Assembly: GCF_013141915.1 (NCBI RefSeq)
Contig: NZ_SROX01000011.1
Coordinates: 1-64,000, forward strand
From: Cupriavidus necator
Lineage (GTDB): Bacteria > Pseudomonadota > Gammaproteobacteria > Burkholderiales > Burkholderiaceae
DNA length: 64,000 bases
Direction of reading: 5' to 3'
Under the pieces are notes generated by a model. It ran no database searches and was not told the origin of the DNA. It saw only the letters and a program-made list of their open reading frames with translations. The position numbers and the translations under genes were made by a program. This document shows, piece after piece, positions 44,309-52,930 of this stretch (positions are counted from its first letter, which is position 1; every line of letters starts with the position of its first letter).

Positions 44309-44316
44309 ATCACAAA

Positions 44317-44340
44317 CCTGGCCGCGATGTCGCGGCCAGG
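44317..44340 (+). other. Hairpin between kinase and phosphatase genes
   Basis: A perfect 10-bp stem CCTGGCCGCG / CGCGGCCAGG with loop ATGT lies 8 nt after the kinase stop and has no T-run. It could set the ratio of kinase to phosphatase by mRNA processing or partial termination. Confidence 0.55.
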
Positions 44341-44384
44341 GCCACGAATTACCCGGAAGCCAATCAAGAGCCCACCTAGACAAC

Positions 44385-45299
44385 ATGCGATTCTCTGTCT
44401 ACCAGGAAAGCAGGAAAGGCGGCCGCCGCATCAACCAGGACCGCATGGGCTATTGCTTCACGCGCGATGCGCTGCTGATGGTGCTGGCCGACGGCCTGGG
44501 CGGCCATGCCCACGGCGAAGTCGCCGCGCAGCAGGCGCTGCAGACGCTGGCGCGCCAGTTCCAGCTGCAGGCCCGGCCCGCGGTGCGCAACCCGGCCGAG
44601 TTCCTGCAGGACACCATCATGCTGGCGCACCGAGAAATCCATCGCTACGCCGAAGCCAACCAGATGGCCGACGTGCCGCGCACCACCGTGGTCTGCTGCC
44701 TGGTGCAGCAGGGCCAGATCCATTGGGCCCACGCCGGCGATTCGCGCTATTACCTGCTGCGCAAGGGCCAGCTGCTGACGCGCACGCGCGACCACTCCAA
44801 GATCGAGAACCTGCTGCAGCAAGAGCGCGTACTGCCGATGGACGTGGCCAACCACCCCGAGCGCAACAAGCTCTACAACTGCCTCGGTTCGCCCAACCTG
44901 CCCCTGATCGACCTCGGCGGGCCGGTGCGGCTGGAACCGGGCGACGTCGCCCTGCTCTGCTCCGATGGCCTGTGGGGCCCGCTGGAAGAGCCGATGCTGG
45001 TGGACAAGCTGACGCGCCTGTCGGTGGTGCAGGCGGTGCCGGCGCTGATCGACCAGGCGCTGCAGCAGGCCGGCGAAGGTGCCGACAACACCACCGGCAT
45101 CGCCATGATGTGGGAGCTGGACACCAGTGCCACCGGCCAGGATGCGGTGATGACCGACACCCTACCGCTCAACGCCTTCACCACCTCGATCCTGGAGCGC
45201 AACGGTACGGAGAGCGACCTGCTGTCCGAAGAGGAAATCGAGCGCTCGATCGCCGAGATCCGCGCCGCCATCGACAAGACCAGCAACCTGATGCGGTGA
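44385..45299 (+). CDS. PP2C-type Ser/Thr phosphatase
   Basis: The 304-residue protein has the PP2C motifs: INQDR (N17, D19), VLADGLGGHAHGE (D36, G37), HAGDSRYYLLRKG, RDHS, LLCSDGLWG and GADNTTGIAMM, which supply the metal-binding aspartates. About 45 residues follow the core and are rich in Glu (SEEEIERSIAEIRAAIDK). It probably reverses phosphorylation by the preceding kinase. ATG 44385 gives the usual short N terminus. Confidence 0.92.
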   Translation: MRFSVYQESRKGGRRINQDRMGYCFTRDALLMVLADGLGGHAHGEVAAQQALQTLARQFQLQARPAVRNPAEFLQDTIMLAHREIHRYAEANQMADVPRTTVVCCLVQQGQIHWAHAGDSRYYLLRKGQLLTRTRDHSKIENLLQQERVLPMDVANHPERNKLYNCLGSPNLPLIDLGGPVRLEPGDVALLCSDGLWGPLEEPMLVDKLTRLSVVQAVPALIDQALQQAGEGADNTTGIAMMWELDTSATGQDAVMTDTLPLNAFTTSILERNGTESDLLSEEEIERSIAEIRAAIDKTSNLMR

Positions 45300-45349
45300 T
45301 GCGCGGCCCTCGCCGGGGCAGCCATGCAGCGCGCATGGGCTGGGGGCGG

Positions 45350-45355
45350 TAGAAT
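45350..45355 (+). promoter_or_regulatory. Possible internal -10 of rph
   Basis: TAGAAT lies 41 nt before the rph start. There is no matching -35, so this is a weak candidate for separate expression of rph-rdgB-hemW. Confidence 0.3.
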
Positions 45356-45396
45356 CGCGATCTCTCCCGTTTCTACCCTTCCGGACTATCCATCCC

Positions 45397-46116
<720 letters not shown>

Positions 46117-46131
46117 GCCGCGGAGCGCGCG

Positions 46132-46749
46132 ATGCAACGCCTGGTCCTGGCTTCCAACAATCCGGGCAAGCTGCGCGAGTTCGGCGCGCTGCTGGCCCCG
46201 CTCGGCTTTGACGTGGTGACGCAGGGGGAACTCGGTATTCCCGAGGCCGAAGAGCCCTTCGCCACCTTCGTCGAAAACGCGCTGGCCAAGGCGCGCCATG
46301 CCAGCCGGCTGGCCGGCCTGCCCGCGCTGGCCGACGACTCCGGCGTCTGCGTGCAGGCGCTGGACGGCGCCCCCGGGGTCTATTCCGCGCGCTATGCGCA
46401 GATGGCGGGACAGGCCAAGTCGGATACGGCCAACAACGCCTACCTGGTCTCGCAACTGTCCGGCAAGCTCAACCGCCACGCGTACTACTACTGCGTGCTG
46501 GTGTTCGTGCGCCACGCCGAAGACCCGTGCCCGATCATCGCCGAAGGCGTGTGGCACGGCGAGGTCGTCGACACGCCGCGCGGCGCGGGCGGCTTTGGCT
46601 ATGATCCGCACTTCCTGCTGCCGGGGCTGGGCAAGACCGCCGCCGAGCTGTCGCCCGAAGAGAAGAACCGCGTCAGCCACCGCGCCCAGGCGCTGCGCGC
46701 ACTGGCGGCCCGGCTGCAGGCCGAGGCCGCGGAGTCTGCCGTCCGATGA
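46132..46749 (+). CDS. rdgB: XTP/dITP diphosphatase
   Basis: The 205-residue HAM1-type protein has 'LVLASNNPGKLREFGALL', 'ADDSGVCVQALDGAPGVYSARYA' and 'GFGYDPHFLLPGLGKTAAEL'. It hydrolyses non-canonical purine triphosphates to monophosphates to protect DNA. The stop overlaps the hemW start by 4 nt (ATGA). Confidence 0.95.
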   Translation: MQRLVLASNNPGKLREFGALLAPLGFDVVTQGELGIPEAEEPFATFVENALAKARHASRLAGLPALADDSGVCVQALDGAPGVYSARYAQMAGQAKSDTANNAYLVSQLSGKLNRHAYYYCVLVFVRHAEDPCPIIAEGVWHGEVVDTPRGAGGFGYDPHFLLPGLGKTAAELSPEEKNRVSHRAQALRALAARLQAEAAESAVR

Positions 46750-47978
46750 TTCCGATCGTACCGGCCTCCGTGTCCGTACCCGTGGACAGCAAGCAGCTGT
46801 GGCTCAAGCCGGGGCAGATCAGCCTGCCCGGCTCGCCGCCGCTGTCGCTGTACGTGCATATCCCCTGGTGCGTGCGCAAGTGCCCCTATTGCGATTTCAA
46901 CTCGCACGCCGCTCCCGGCGCCGACAACCACGAGATTCCGGAAGAGATCTACCTGGACGCGCTGCGCGCGGACCTGGAGCAGTCGCTGCCGCTGGTATGG
47001 GGCCGACCGGTCCATACCGTCTTCATCGGCGGCGGCACGCCCAGCCTGCTGTCGGCGGCGGGCATGGACCGGCTGCTGTCCGATATCCGCGCGCTGCTGC
47101 CGCTGGACGCCGATGCCGAGATCACGATGGAGGCCAATCCCGGCACCTTCGAGGCCGACAAGTTCGCCAGCTACCGCGCCAGCGGCATCAACCGGCTGTC
47201 GATCGGCATCCAGAGCTTCAACGACCGGCACCTGCAGGCGCTCGGGCGCATCCACGGCGGCACCGAAGCCCGCCGTGCCATCGACATCGCGCAGGCCAGC
47301 TTCGACAACATCAACCTGGACCTGATGTACGCGCTGCCGGGCCAGACGCTGCAGGAATGCCAGGCCGACGTGGAGGCCGCGCTGGCCTACGGCACCACGC
47401 ACCTGTCGCTGTACCACCTGACGCTGGAGCCGAACACGCTGTTCGCCAGGTTCCCGCCGGCGCTGCCGGACGACGACAGCGCCTACGAGATGCAGGACTG
47501 GATCGAAGCGCGCACGGCCGCGGCGGGCTATCGGCACTACGAAACATCGGCGTATGCGAAACCGCATCGCGAGGCGCGCCACAACCTGAACTACTGGCGC
47601 TTCGGCGACTACCTCGGCATCGGTGCCGGCGCGCATGGCAAGCTGTCGTTCCCGCATCGGGTGCTGCGCCAGATGCGGCACAAGCATCCGGCCACGTATA
47701 TGGCACAGGCGATGGCCGGCAACGCGGTGCAGGAAGCGCGCGATGTCGGCGCCGATGAACTGCCGTTCGAGTTCATGCTCAATGCGCTGCGGCTGACCGA
47801 CGGCGTGCCCGCCGCGAGCTTTCATGACTACACCGGACTGCCGCTGCATACGATCAGCAAGCAACTCGCCGAGGCGGAAAAGAAGGGGCTGCTGGAAGCG
47901 GACCTGGCCACCATCCGCCCCACTGAACTGGGGCGGCGCTTCCTCAATGACCTGCAGGAGATGTTCCTGAAGGACTGA
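46746..47978 (+). CDS. hemW: Radical SAM haem chaperone HemW
   Basis: The 410-residue protein has the radical-SAM cluster motif in 'VHIPWCVRKCPYCDFNSH' and the HemW C-terminal domain ('TGLPLHTISKQLAEAEKKGLLEADLATIRPTELGRRFL'). It is related to HemN but delivers haem to target proteins rather than oxidising coproporphyrinogen. It ends the kinase-phosphatase-rph-rdgB-hemW unit. Confidence 0.93.
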   Translation: MIPIVPASVSVPVDSKQLWLKPGQISLPGSPPLSLYVHIPWCVRKCPYCDFNSHAAPGADNHEIPEEIYLDALRADLEQSLPLVWGRPVHTVFIGGGTPSLLSAAGMDRLLSDIRALLPLDADAEITMEANPGTFEADKFASYRASGINRLSIGIQSFNDRHLQALGRIHGGTEARRAIDIAQASFDNINLDLMYALPGQTLQECQADVEAALAYGTTHLSLYHLTLEPNTLFARFPPALPDDDSAYEMQDWIEARTAAAGYRHYETSAYAKPHREARHNLNYWRFGDYLGIGAGAHGKLSFPHRVLRQMRHKHPATYMAQAMAGNAVQEARDVGADELPFEFMLNALRLTDGVPAASFHDYTGLPLHTISKQLAEAEKKGLLEADLATIRPTELGRRFLNDLQEMFLKD

Positions 47979-48002
47979 GCGCCGCGAGGCGGGCTACAAA
48001 AA

Positions 48003-48028
48003 AAAGGCCACGCGACAGCGTGGCCTTT
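48003..48028. terminator. Bidirectional terminator after hemW
   Basis: AAAGGCCACGC / GCGTGGCCTTT with a gaca loop forms an 11-bp stem with an A-run to the left and TTTGATTTTT to the right. It serves hemW and the convergent lipoprotein gene. Confidence 0.9.
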
Positions 48029-48058
48029 GATTTTTCTGGCAAACGTCAGGCAGGCAGG

Positions 48059-48577
48059 TCAGTAAGGCGTCGCCATGTCGTTGGCCACGCGGGCGCGCAT
48101 GCCCACCTGCAGGCTGCCCAGGTTCGACTGCGTGACCGTGGCCAGGCGGCCATCGTCGAGGCGCACGTTGACGCGATAGACCGTCTGCGTGTTGCTGCCC
48201 GCGCGCTTCTCGATCTGGTTGCCGGCCACGGCGCCGACCACGGCACCGCCGATGGTCGCCGCGGTCTGGCCGCGCCCGCCGCCAACCTGGTGGCCCAGCA
48301 GGCCGCCCGCGGCGCCGCCGATCACGGTGCCCAGCAGGCCCGAGCTGCCCTGCGTGGTGGTGACCGGTTCGATCGATTCGACGCGGCCGTAGTACACCGC
48401 GCCGGCCGGGGCCTGCGAGGTGTTCGGGGTCTGGTACCCCGGATTGGGCGTCTGGTACCCCGGAGGCGGCGCGTTGTAGCCGGTGTCATAGCCACTGTTG
48501 TACGGCGCGGCACAACCAGCCAGCGCAGCGGCCGCGGCCACCGGAACGATCAGCCAAGTCTTGCTAGGGATTCGCAT
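48059..48577 (-). CDS. Glycine-zipper lipoprotein
   Basis: The 172-residue protein has a signal peptide with lipobox ALAGC (Cys22), a Pro/Gly/Tyr linker with repeated PGYQTPN units, and a 2TM glycine-zipper segment ('GLLGTVIGGAAGGLLGHQVGGG', 'TIGGAVVGAVAGNQIEKR'). It resembles the SlyB/Slp-like outer-membrane lipoproteins. Start at ATG 48577; longer frames lack a signal peptide. Confidence 0.85.
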   Translation of the reverse strand: MRIPSKTWLIVPVAAAAALAGCAAPYNSGYDTGYNAPPPGYQTPNPGYQTPNTSQAPAGAVYYGRVESIEPVTTTQGSSGLLGTVIGGAAGGLLGHQVGGGRGQTAATIGGAVVGAVAGNQIEKRAGSNTQTVYRVNVRLDDGRLATVTQSNLGSLQVGMRARVANDMATPY

Positions 48578-48780
48578 TTTGAGTTCTCCTCTGTTGCCAG
48601 GCGAAAGCCGGGGATGCGGCACACAGCGCAGTGCCCCGGCACGACAATATGAGCGATGGCGCGATGTGAAGGTTCCGTCTTGTCAGACAGAGCCCGACAA
48701 CGCGGCAACAGATGTGGCAGGATATTTACGCCCGCGCCCATGCCGTCGGCGCAAGTCCCCATCAGGACACGCGGGCCTTG

Positions 48781-48852
48781 TATAATGCGCGGCCAGACCG
48801 GAGCGTCTGCACGCGGCAATGCGCCGGAGGCCCTGTCCTTTCGCGCTACAAT
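48781..48852 (+). promoter_or_regulatory. Promoter region of tRNA-Ser
   Basis: Two -10-like hexamers occur upstream of the tRNA: TATAAT at 48781-48786 and TACAAT at 48847-48852, the latter 13 nt from the tRNA. Neither has a clear -35, so the actual start is uncertain. Confidence 0.4.
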
Positions 48853-48865
48853 GCCCGCACTTTCC

Positions 48866-48955
48866 GGAAGCGTGGCCGAGTGGTTTAAGGCAGCAGTCTT
48901 GAAAACTGCCGATGGGGTGACCCATCCGTGAGTTCGAATCTCACCGCTTCCGCCA
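48866..48955 (+). tRNA. tRNA-Ser (anticodon TGA)
   Basis: A 90-nt class II tRNA: acceptor GGAAGCG / CGCTTCC, anticodon loop CTTGAAA (TGA), long variable arm (GATGGGGTGACCCATC region), T-loop AGTTCGAATCT and encoded CCA. Confidence 0.97.
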
Positions 48956-48961
48956 GACAAG

Positions 48962-48999
48962 AAAACGGCCCGCACCAGCGACTGGTGCGGGCCGTTTTT
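48962..48999. terminator. Terminator of tRNA-Ser
   Basis: A 14-bp stem (48965-48978 and 48982-48995) with a CGA loop is flanked by A4 and T5, so it works on both strands and also ends the convergent HExxH gene. Confidence 0.92.
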
Positions 49000-49373
49000 C
49001 ATTCGGCATCGTCGTGCAGGCCCTGCCTCAGCAACCGGTAGGCCTCGCCCTCGGAAATCCCGAGCCGGTACTTGGTGGCCAGCACGCGCGCCAGGCCGTG
49101 GGCCGCGCCGGGCGGGCTGTGCCGCAGCTGCTCGCGGTAGGCCTCGACTTCATAGCGCAGGCGCCAGCGCCGGCTTGCCAGGTAGAGCACGCCCATCAGG
49201 CCCCAGCTGCGCCAGAACTGGCGCACGTGGACCTTCTCATGCTCGATCAGCGCCTGGCTGGCGCCGGGGCGCAGCAGGATCAGCGGACCGGGCGTGAAGC
49301 CATCAAACCCGCGCGGGATCAGCCAGCGGGTTTCGACGACCAGGCACAGCGGCGAGCGGCAATAGCGGAGCAT
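48999..49373 (-). CDS. Small HExxH protein, possible minimal zinc peptidase
   Basis: The 124-residue protein contains HEKVH at 45-49 and a following 'RLRYEVEAYREQL' segment (E75, E77) that could give the third zinc ligand of a gluzincin. It has short hydrophobic segments around residues 25-42 and 57-67. I do not recognise the family with certainty. It is downstream of the osmoprotectant ABC operon in the same direction, 52 nt after its ATPase. Confidence 0.65.
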   Translation of the reverse strand: MLRYCRSPLCLVVETRWLIPRGFDGFTPGPLILLRPGASQALIEHEKVHVRQFWRSWGLMGVLYLASRRWRLRYEVEAYREQLRHSPPGAAHGLARVLATKYRLGISEGEAYRLLRQGLHDDAE

Positions 49374-49425
49374 GCCTCAAGCATAGCGCGCAGACGCTTG
49401 CCCTGCCGTGGCCGGCACTGCCGCG

Positions 49426-50631
49426 TCAGGCGGCCGCGCGCAGCGGCGTGGCGGCCGCCGCCGGCGCGCCGGCCTGGCCGCGCGAGCGGCCGGAGCTGAG
49501 ATAGCCCGCGATCGATTCCTGCGTGACCTCGCCCAGGTAAGCGCCGTCCGCCCCCATCACCGGCAGCCAGCTGGTGTTGTGCTGGTACATGCGCGACAGC
49601 ACGATGCGCAGGTGCTCGTCGAAGGCCGCGGTAACGGCGAACGGCCGCATCACGTCGCTGCACTGGCCCTGCCCGGAACGCGCATCGCGGCGCGTGACGT
49701 AGCCCAGCGCCACTTGCGCGTCGTCGACCACCGGCAGGTGGCGCACGTCGGCGTCGTCCATCACGGCCAGCGCCTCGGCCAGCGGCATGCCGGGGCGGCA
49801 GCTGGGCGGCATGGTGGCGGCATCGCCGGCGCGCACCAGCAGCAGCCGCTTGAGCGTGTTGTCGTGGCCGACGAAGGCCTGCACGAACTCGTCGGCCGGA
49901 TGCGCCAGCAGCGCGTCGGGGTGGTCGAACTGCACCAGCTGGCCCCGGCGGAACACCGCGACCTTGTCGGCCAGCTTGATCGCTTCGTCGATATCGTGCG
50001 AGACCATGATCACGGTCTTGCCGAGCTGGCGCTGCATCTGCAGGAATTCGTTCTGGATGCTCTCGCGGTTGATCGGGTCGACCGCGCCGAAGGGCTCGTC
50101 CATCAGCAGCAGCGGCGCGTCGGCCGCCAGCGCGCGGATCACGCCGATGCGCTGCTGCTGGCCGCCGGACAGCTCGCGCGGATAGCGCGACAGCAGCCGG
50201 TTGGGATCGAGCTGCACCATCGCCATCAGTTCGCGCGCGCGCTCGCGGCATTGCTTCCTGTCCCAGCCCAGCAGGCGCGGCACCACCATGATGTTCTCTT
50301 CGATGGTCATGTTGGGGAACAGGCCGATCTGCTGGATCACGTAGCCTATCTTGCGGCGCAGCGTCACGCCGTCGAGGCCGCGCGTATCCTCGCCATCGAT
50401 GCGGACCGTGCCCGAGGTCGGCTCGATCAGCCGGTTGATCATCTTCAGCGTGGTGGTCTTGCCGCAGCCCGACGGGCCCAGGAAGACGCAGATCTCGCCG
50501 CGCGGCACCGTCAGCGAGACGGCGTCGACGGCGCGCGTTTCAGTGCCGTCTTTCTGCGGGAAGGACTTGGTGAGTTGGTCGAGTTCGATCAAAGCCGGAT
50601 TCCTTTCGGCGTCAGCGCCCGCTGCAGCCAC
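49426..50631 (-). CDS. Osmoprotectant ABC transporter ATP-binding protein with CBS domains
   Basis: The 401-residue protein has Walker A 'FLGPSGCGKTTTLKMINRL', signature LSGGQQQRI, Walker B 'LLLMDEPFGAVDPINRE' and a C-terminal CBS pair ('SDVMRPFAVTAAFDEHLRIVLSRM'), as in OpuA/OpuC/ProV ATPases that respond to ionic strength. The frame overlaps the permease by 43 nt if ATG 50631 is used. A TTG at 50592 (TTGATCGAACTC) overlaps the permease stop by 4 nt as TTGA and is a credible coupled start. Confidence 0.9.
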   Translation of the reverse strand: MAAAGADAERNPALIELDQLTKSFPQKDGTETRAVDAVSLTVPRGEICVFLGPSGCGKTTTLKMINRLIEPTSGTVRIDGEDTRGLDGVTLRRKIGYVIQQIGLFPNMTIEENIMVVPRLLGWDRKQCRERARELMAMVQLDPNRLLSRYPRELSGGQQQRIGVIRALAADAPLLLMDEPFGAVDPINRESIQNEFLQMQRQLGKTVIMVSHDIDEAIKLADKVAVFRRGQLVQFDHPDALLAHPADEFVQAFVGHDNTLKRLLLVRAGDAATMPPSCRPGMPLAEALAVMDDADVRHLPVVDDAQVALGYVTRRDARSGQGQCSDVMRPFAVTAAFDEHLRIVLSRMYQHNTSWLPVMGADGAYLGEVTQESIAGYLSSGRSRGQAGAPAAAATPLRAAA

Positions 50632-51239
50632 TGCAGGAAGGCGTCCGCCACGATGGCGAGCAGGCTGACCAGGACCGCGCCCACGGCCAGCTTGCTCATG
50701 TTGCTCTGGCTGATCGCCTGCAGGATCAGCACCCCGAGGCCACCTGCGCCGATGATGGCGGCAATGGTGGCAACCCCAATATTCATCACTACGGCGGTAC
50801 GCACGCCGCCGAGGATCACCGGCACCGCCAGCGGCAAGTCCACCAGCCGCATCCGTTGCCAGGTGGTCATGCCGATGCCGCGGCCGGCTTCCTGGATGCC
50901 GGGGTCGACATTGGCCAGTGCGGTGTAGGTGTTGCGCATGATCGGCAGCAGCGAGTACAGGAACACCGCCGTCACCGCGGGCACGTAGCCGAGTGCGTGG
51001 CCAAAGCGCGCGAAGACCGGGATCATCAGCCCGAACAACGCGATCGACGGCAGCGTCAGCACGATTGTCGCCAGCGCCAGCAGCGGCGTGGCGAGCGCGC
51101 GGAAGCGCGTGATCACGATGCCCAGCGGCACTCCGATCAGGATCGCCAGCCCCACCGCCGAGCCCACCAGCGCCAGGTGCTGGCCGGTCATCTTCAGCAG
51201 CGTGGGCCAGCTGTGCTGCAGGTAAGAGTACAAGTCCAT
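50589..51239 (-). CDS. Osmoprotectant ABC transporter permease (second)
   Basis: The 216-residue protein has five to six helices and the EAA-type loop 'GIQEAGRGIGMTTWQRMRLVDLPLAVPVI'. It is the second of two permeases flanking the binding-protein gene, the usual layout of OpuC/YehYW systems. Start ATG 51239 is 10 nt after the binding-protein stop. Confidence 0.9.
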   Translation of the reverse strand: MDLYSYLQHSWPTLLKMTGQHLALVGSAVGLAILIGVPLGIVITRFRALATPLLALATIVLTLPSIALFGLMIPVFARFGHALGYVPAVTAVFLYSLLPIMRNTYTALANVDPGIQEAGRGIGMTTWQRMRLVDLPLAVPVILGGVRTAVVMNIGVATIAAIIGAGGLGVLILQAISQSNMSKLAVGAVLVSLLAIVADAFLQWLQRALTPKGIRL

Positions 51240-51249
51240 GCGGCCCTCC

Positions 51250-52197
51250 TCAGATCAGCCCGTGGCCGTGCAGGAATTCCTCCGCGACCTTGTCCACCGG
51301 CTGCTGGCCGATGTCCACCTTGTAGTTCATGTCGGTCATGCTCTGGTTGTCGAGCGTGGCCGCGAGCGCGTTGAGCAGGCCCGCCAGTTCGGGGTGCTTG
51401 TCGAGCACCGGCTTGCGCACCACCGGCACCGCGTTGTACGGCGGGAAGAAGTGCTGGTCATCCTCCAGCAGCACCAGGTCGAAGCCCTTGACGCGGCCGT
51501 CGGTGGCGTACACCAGGCCCAGTTCCACCTGGTTGTTCTTCAGCGCGGTGTAGACCAGGCCCGGATCGAGCTGGATCACGTCGCGACGCGAAAACGGCAG
51601 CTGGTACTGCGCTTTTAGCGGCGCCAGCCCGTCGGGGCGCGCGGCGAATTCCATGTCGACGGCAAACGGATGGCTGGCGTCGGGGCCCGCCTTGCGCATC
51701 CGCTCGGCAAACGCCGACAGCGTGGTCGCGCCGCTGGCGGCGGCGCGCTCCTTCGGCATGGCCAACGCGTAGGTGTTGTTGATGCCGGAGGCATCGAGCC
51801 ATACCAGCCCGCGCGCGCCGTCCATCTGCTTGACGCGCGCATAGCTTTGCTGCGCGTCCAGCTTCTCTTCGACCTTGTTGAACACGATCAGCGCGGTGCC
51901 GGTGTAGTCCCACACCACGTCGAGCTGGTCGCTCTCCATGGCCTGGCGCATCAGCGTGCTGCCCAGGCCGGCGGTCAGTTCGGCGTCAAAGCCCTTGGCG
52001 CGCAGGTATTTGGTGGTCATCGACGACAGCAGCAGCTGCTCGGTGAAGTTCTTGCCGCCCACGCGGAGGGGCGCACCGGCGGCATGGGCCTCGGGTGCGG
52101 TGGCCAGCGCCAGGCCGGCCGCGAAGGCGGTGACCGCCGCCACCACCAGGGCGACCCGGCGCGCGCGGCGGCGGATGAATTGCATCTGTTTTTCCAT
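51250..52197 (-). CDS. Glycine betaine/choline-type substrate-binding protein
   Basis: The 315-residue protein has a signal peptide ('VALVVAAVTAFAAGLALATAPEAHA') and the OpuAC/OsmX fold: 'LRVGGKNFTEQLLLSSMTTKYL', 'LDVVWDYTGTALIVFNK', and 'VYTALKNNQVELGLVYATDGRVKGFDLVLLEDDQHFFPPY'. It would bind a quaternary-ammonium osmolyte in the periplasm. Start at ATG 52197; the upstream frame lacks a signal peptide. Confidence 0.9.
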   Translation of the reverse strand: MEKQMQFIRRRARRVALVVAAVTAFAAGLALATAPEAHAAGAPLRVGGKNFTEQLLLSSMTTKYLRAKGFDAELTAGLGSTLMRQAMESDQLDVVWDYTGTALIVFNKVEEKLDAQQSYARVKQMDGARGLVWLDASGINNTYALAMPKERAAASGATTLSAFAERMRKAGPDASHPFAVDMEFAARPDGLAPLKAQYQLPFSRRDVIQLDPGLVYTALKNNQVELGLVYATDGRVKGFDLVLLEDDQHFFPPYNAVPVVRKPVLDKHPELAGLLNALAATLDNQSMTDMNYKVDIGQQPVDKVAEEFLHGHGLI

Positions 52198-52213
52198 GTC
52201 GGTGTCCCCAGGT

Positions 52214-52930
52214 TCAGCGCGCCAGGCCGCGGCGGCGCAGGTACAGCTGGCCGGCGCCGGCAAACAGCGCATCGAGGGCCAGCGCCAGCAGCGCGGTGGC
52301 GGCGGCGCCCAGCAGCAGCAGCGGCTGGTTGTTCAGGTAGATGCCCGGGAAGATCAGCTCGCCCAGGCTGTTGGCGCCGATCAGGAACGACAGCGGCACG
52401 GTGCCGACGTTGATCACCAGCGCGATGCGGATGCCGGCCAGCATCACCGGCAGCGCATTGGGCAGTTCCACACGCAGCAGGCGCTGGGCCGGCGTCATGC
52501 CGATGCCGCGCGCGGCTTCCAGCAGCGTGGGCGAGACATTGCGCAGGCCCTCGTAGGTGTTGCGCACGATCGGCAGCAACGAGGCCAGCCACAGCGCCAG
52601 GATGGCGGGCCGCTCGCCAATGCCGAGCACGGCCAGCGCCAGCGCCAGCACCGCCAGCGACGGCACGGTATTGCCCACGTTGAAGACCTGCATCAGCCGG
52701 TCGGCCCAGCGGCGCATGCACGGGCGGCTCAGCGCGATGCCGGCCGGGATGCCGGTGGCCAGCGCCAGCGCCATCGACAGCACCACCAGCCGCAGGTGGT
52801 CGGCCACGTCGTAGAGCAGGCGTTCCTGGTACTGGCGGATCACGTCGACGCCGATGCACGCCACCAATGCGGCGAGCGCGGCAAGCGTCAGTCCTGCCCA
52901 GGCCAGCTCCCGTGCCGATTGCTTTGACAT
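52214..52930 (-). CDS. Osmoprotectant ABC transporter permease (first)
   Basis: The 238-residue protein from ATG 52930 (MSKQSARELAWAG) is a multi-helix permease with the EAA-type loop 'PTLLEAARGIGMTPAQRLLRVELPNALPVML'. It heads the four-gene operon. The frame stays open to 53455, but that extension is Arg/Pro-rich and not membrane-like, so it is rejected. Confidence 0.9.
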   Translation of the reverse strand: MSKQSARELAWAGLTLAALAALVACIGVDVIRQYQERLLYDVADHLRLVVLSMALALATGIPAGIALSRPCMRRWADRLMQVFNVGNTVPSLAVLALALAVLGIGERPAILALWLASLLPIVRNTYEGLRNVSPTLLEAARGIGMTPAQRLLRVELPNALPVMLAGIRIALVINVGTVPLSFLIGANSLGELIFPGIYLNNQPLLLLGAAATALLALALDALFAGAGQLYLRRRGLAR

